A stretch of DNA of 64,000 bases, taken from the NCBI GenBank assembly GCA_963716125.1, contig OY970294.1:62001-126000 (forward strand), in the 5' to 3' direction. This document shows, piece by piece, positions 62,208-64,000 of the stretch. The position numbers and the translations under genes are program-made. Within the stretch, counting starts at the first letter, position 1. The number at the start of each line of letters is the position of its first letter. The stretch is from Acidiluteibacter sp963716125 (GTDB lineage: Bacteria > Bacteroidota > Bacteroidia > Flavobacteriales_E > Vicingaceae). The notes beneath the pieces are model-generated. The model ran no database searches, was not told where the DNA came from, and saw only the letters and a program-made list of their open reading frames with translations.

Positions 62208-63323
62208 ATGGAGTTTAAGTCTAACGCAATCAAGCTTTTAATAAAGAAAAGCATCTTAGTTTTAGTAGGTTTCCTCGCTTTAAATTCTGTGAAGGCAAGT
62301 TCTTCAGAGGGAGAAAAAGGTGGTTTTAAAGCTGGTGAAATGATTATGCATCACATTGCTGATGCACATGAGATTCATATTATTGGTGATATCAACATCT
62401 ATTTGCCTGTTATTTTAAAGACAAATGAAGGATTTAAAGTTTTTTCATCTTCTCATTTTTACCACAATGAAAAGCATGCTGAAGATACAGCAGGCACTTC
62501 TACTCATTATTATGAGCACGATGGCTTTGTGATGGTTCATGAGCACGTTTATTACCTTGCTGAAAATGGTGGCTTAATATTCGATGAAGAAGGAGAAGTT
62601 GCAAATAATGCGGTAACCTTAGACTTATCTATCACTAAAAATATCGTTGGTATTTTTGTTACTATCTTTATTATGTTCCTTTTATTCTTTACAGTAGCTA
62701 AAGGTTACAAGAAAAGAGGAATTGGAGCACCAAAAGGATTGCAATCATTTATGGAGCCTTTGGTTTTATTTATTAGAGATGAGGTAGCTCGTCCTTCTAT
62801 AGGTAAGCATGCCGATCGTTTTATGCCATTTTTATTGACGGTATTTTTCTTTGTCTGGATTAGTAATTTATTAGGGTTGGTTCCATTTTTAGGTGGATTG
62901 AATATAACAGGAACATTGAGTATTACTATTGTTTTGGCTGCAGTTGTTTTTGTTATTACCACTATCAATGGAAATAAAAATTATTGGATGCACATATTAT
63001 GGCCTCCAGATGTGCCAGTGCCAATTAAATTGATTTTAGTACCTATTGAAATAGCAGGTATTTTTATCAAACCGTTGGTATTAATGGTGCGATTAACTGC
63101 AAACATCACAGCTGGTCATATTATTATTTTGGCTTTTGTAGCTTTGATTTTTATCTTTGGTGAGCAAAGTGCCACCGCAGGATATGGAATTGGAATTGGT
63201 TCTACACTATTTATGGTGTTTATGAACTTTATAGAATTGCTTGTAGCATTTTTACAGGCATATGTGTTTACTTTATTAGCTGCCATCTATTTTGGTGCAG
63301 CAGTGGAAGAAGCACATCATTAA
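62208..63323 (+). CDS. atpB: ATP synthase F0 subunit a
   Basis: 371 residues. Unlike the 270-residue E. coli protein it has an N-terminal signal-like helix and a His-rich periplasmic extension (about 30-135), a known feature of Bacteroidota AtpB. Then five to six TM helices; the essential Arg lies in LVLMVRLTANITAGHIIIL, and LLVAFLQAYVFTLLAAIYFGAAV ends the protein. Forms the proton half-channels next to the c-ring. Confidence 0.96.
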   Translation: MEFKSNAIKLLIKKSILVLVGFLALNSVKASSSEGEKGGFKAGEMIMHHIADAHEIHIIGDINIYLPVILKTNEGFKVFSSSHFYHNEKHAEDTAGTSTHYYEHDGFVMVHEHVYYLAENGGLIFDEEGEVANNAVTLDLSITKNIVGIFVTIFIMFLLFFTVAKGYKKRGIGAPKGLQSFMEPLVLFIRDEVARPSIGKHADRFMPFLLTVFFFVWISNLLGLVPFLGGLNITGTLSITIVLAAVVFVITTINGNKNYWMHILWPPDVPVPIKLILVPIEIAGIFIKPLVLMVRLTANITAGHIIILAFVALIFIFGEQSATAGYGIGIGSTLFMVFMNFIELLVAFLQAYVFTLLAAIYFGAAVEEAHH

Positions 63324-63364
63324 ATTGTATTTTTTTTATTAATTAATTATATAAATTCTACAAA

Positions 63365-63610
63365 ATGGAATTATTAACAATCTTATTAGAAGCGATGTCT
63401 GCTGCAGGTTTAGCTGGAATTGGTGCTGGAATTGCTGCAATTGGTGCAGGTCTAGGAATTGGTAAAATTGGTGCTTCAGCGCTTGAGTCTATGGCTCGTC
63501 AGCCTGAATCTACTGGTGATATCAGAGCGGGAATGATCGTTGCAGCTGCACTTATTGAAGGTGTTGCGCTTTTTGCAGTTATCGTTTGCCTTTTAGTAGT
63601 ATTAGGCTAA
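63365..63610 (+). CDS. atpE: ATP synthase F0 subunit c
   Basis: 81 residues, two-helix hairpin. Gly-rich first helix (GLAGIGAGIAAIGAGLGIGKIG), polar loop ARQPE, and second helix with the proton-binding Glu65 (AALIEGVALFAVIVCLL). The Gln/Ser sodium-binding residues beside the Glu are not evident, so proton coupling is likely. Confidence 0.97.
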   Translation: MELLTILLEAMSAAGLAGIGAGIAAIGAGLGIGKIGASALESMARQPESTGDIRAGMIVAAALIEGVALFAVIVCLLVVLG

Positions 63611-63619
63611 AAAGAATTG

Positions 63620-63663
63620 AAGTGAGTACTTAGCGGTTGGCTAAGACTCACTTTTATTTTATT
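63620..63663 (+). terminator. Strong hairpin with T-rich tail between atpE and atpF
   Basis: AAGTGAGT-A-CTTAGC, loop GGTTG, GCTAAG-ACTCACTT: 14 base pairs with one bulge, followed by TTATTTTATT. It looks like a partial terminator or a 3'-end stabiliser that would raise atpE message over the distal genes, in line with the many c subunits per complex. Confidence 0.65.
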
Positions 63664-63693
63664 AAAAAAAAGAAACATTTTTAAATAAAAGAT

Positions 63694-64000
63694 ATGTTAT
63701 CAGTAAGTTTTGGAACTGTAATTTGGACAACAATCGCCTTTTTGTTGGTGGTTTTTATCCTAGGTAAATTTGCTTGGCCTTCTATTTTAAATTCTATCAA
63801 AGAAAGAGAAGAATCTATTGAAGAAGCATTGAAATCGGCTGAAAAAGCTAAAGAACAAATGCTAGAGTTGAAAGAAGGTAACGAAAAGTTATTGGCTGAA
63901 GCTCGTCAAGAAAGAGATGCTATGCTTAAAGATGCGCGTGAAGTGAAAGATAATATCATCGCTGAAGCTAAAGATAAAGCTGGTGCAGAAGGAGAAAAAA
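63694..64000 (+). CDS. atpF: ATP synthase F0 subunit b (3' end outside the window)
   Basis: Begins MLSVSFGTVIWTTIAFLLVVFILGKFAWPSIL: one TM helix followed by the amphipathic, coiled-coil dimerisation stalk (SIKEREESIEEALKSAEKAKEQMLELK...). 102 codons are visible of about 165. Forms the peripheral stalk joining F0 to F1. The next genes should be atpH, atpA and atpG. Confidence 0.95.
   Translation, partial: MLSVSFGTVIWTTIAFLLVVFILGKFAWPSILNSIKEREESIEEALKSAEKAKEQMLELKEGNEKLLAEARQERDAMLKDAREVKDNIIAEAKDKAGAEGEK

Overview
The window is a continuous stretch of an AT-rich Bacteroidota chromosome, most likely Flavobacteriia or a close relative. Evidence: a type IX secretion (T9SS) lipoprotein of the SprE/PorW family, a cargo protein with a T9SS C-terminal sorting tail, a TonB-dependent receptor, the long Bacteroidota form of IspG, DUF3109, DUF3078 and DUF2141 proteins, and many -7 promoter boxes of the Bacteroidota form TAnnTTTG. 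Several of these boxes sit only a few to about 30 bases ahead of the start codon. Both window ends cut genes: a TonB receptor on the left and atpF on the right.

Layout. 1-7.3 kb: end of a TonB receptor, a dead lipoprotein gene, an M1 aminopeptidase, a biotin carrier protein, a His-rich lipoprotein and a small exported protein. 7.3-15.2 kb: ispG, an orphan T9SS-tail-like ORF, and an overlapping minus-strand run asmA-like / small charged protein / histidine kinase / hemW. 15.2-23.4 kb: accessory-looking segment with two nearly identical IS1595-family copies (one frameshifted, one intact), a pseudouridine synthase homologue that lacks its catalytic Asp, an OlsF-like bifunctional acyltransferase, a frameshifted MFS exporter, a tRNA with anticodon CAT, and a Fic protein with probable operator repeats. 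23.3-25.9 kb: a broken DUF2971 gene, a GIY-YIG nuclease gene, tRNA-Asn and a 785-bp tandem array. 25.9-46.4 kb: housekeeping and envelope genes (PfkB kinase, glyRS, ALDH7-like dehydrogenase, DUF3078, phosphoesterase, antiporter, rseP, dxr, M49-like peptidase, T9SS cargo, thioredoxin-fold proteins). 46.7-57.5 kb: DEAD-box helicase, a MarR-regulated RND efflux operon, VWA, GH3 and M23 proteins. 57.6-64 kb: sprE/porW, bactofilin and the start of the F0F1-ATP synthase operon, interrupted by about 0.9 kb of non-coding DNA carrying a small mobile-looking repeat.

The most unusual part is 24.35-25.83 kb together with 20.69-20.83 kb. A promoter at 25.80-25.83 kb reads leftward through six tandem 130/131-bp units before it reaches the one intact tRNA-Asn. 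Each unit is recognisably a tRNA-Asn gene whose D-loop holds a 16-bp palindrome and whose anticodon arm is replaced by a 29-nt palindrome. Beyond the tRNA and its terminator lies a GIY-YIG nuclease ORF whose stop codon is formed by the D-loop (GGTTAGAGC) of a further 3' partial tRNA-Asn. That remnant carries the related anticodon-site palindrome and a third, different insert in its T-loop. A shorter pseudo-tRNA with the same D-loop palindrome lies directly upstream of the CAT tRNA. I infer a family of palindromic, tRNA-loop-targeting elements with a GIY-YIG nuclease as possible mobilising partner. The structures are read directly from the sequence; the mobility model is inference.

Four single-base frameshifts or nonsense changes (lipoprotein, MFS, IS copy 1, atpZ) are visible. 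Some may be sequencing errors, and each is marked as such.
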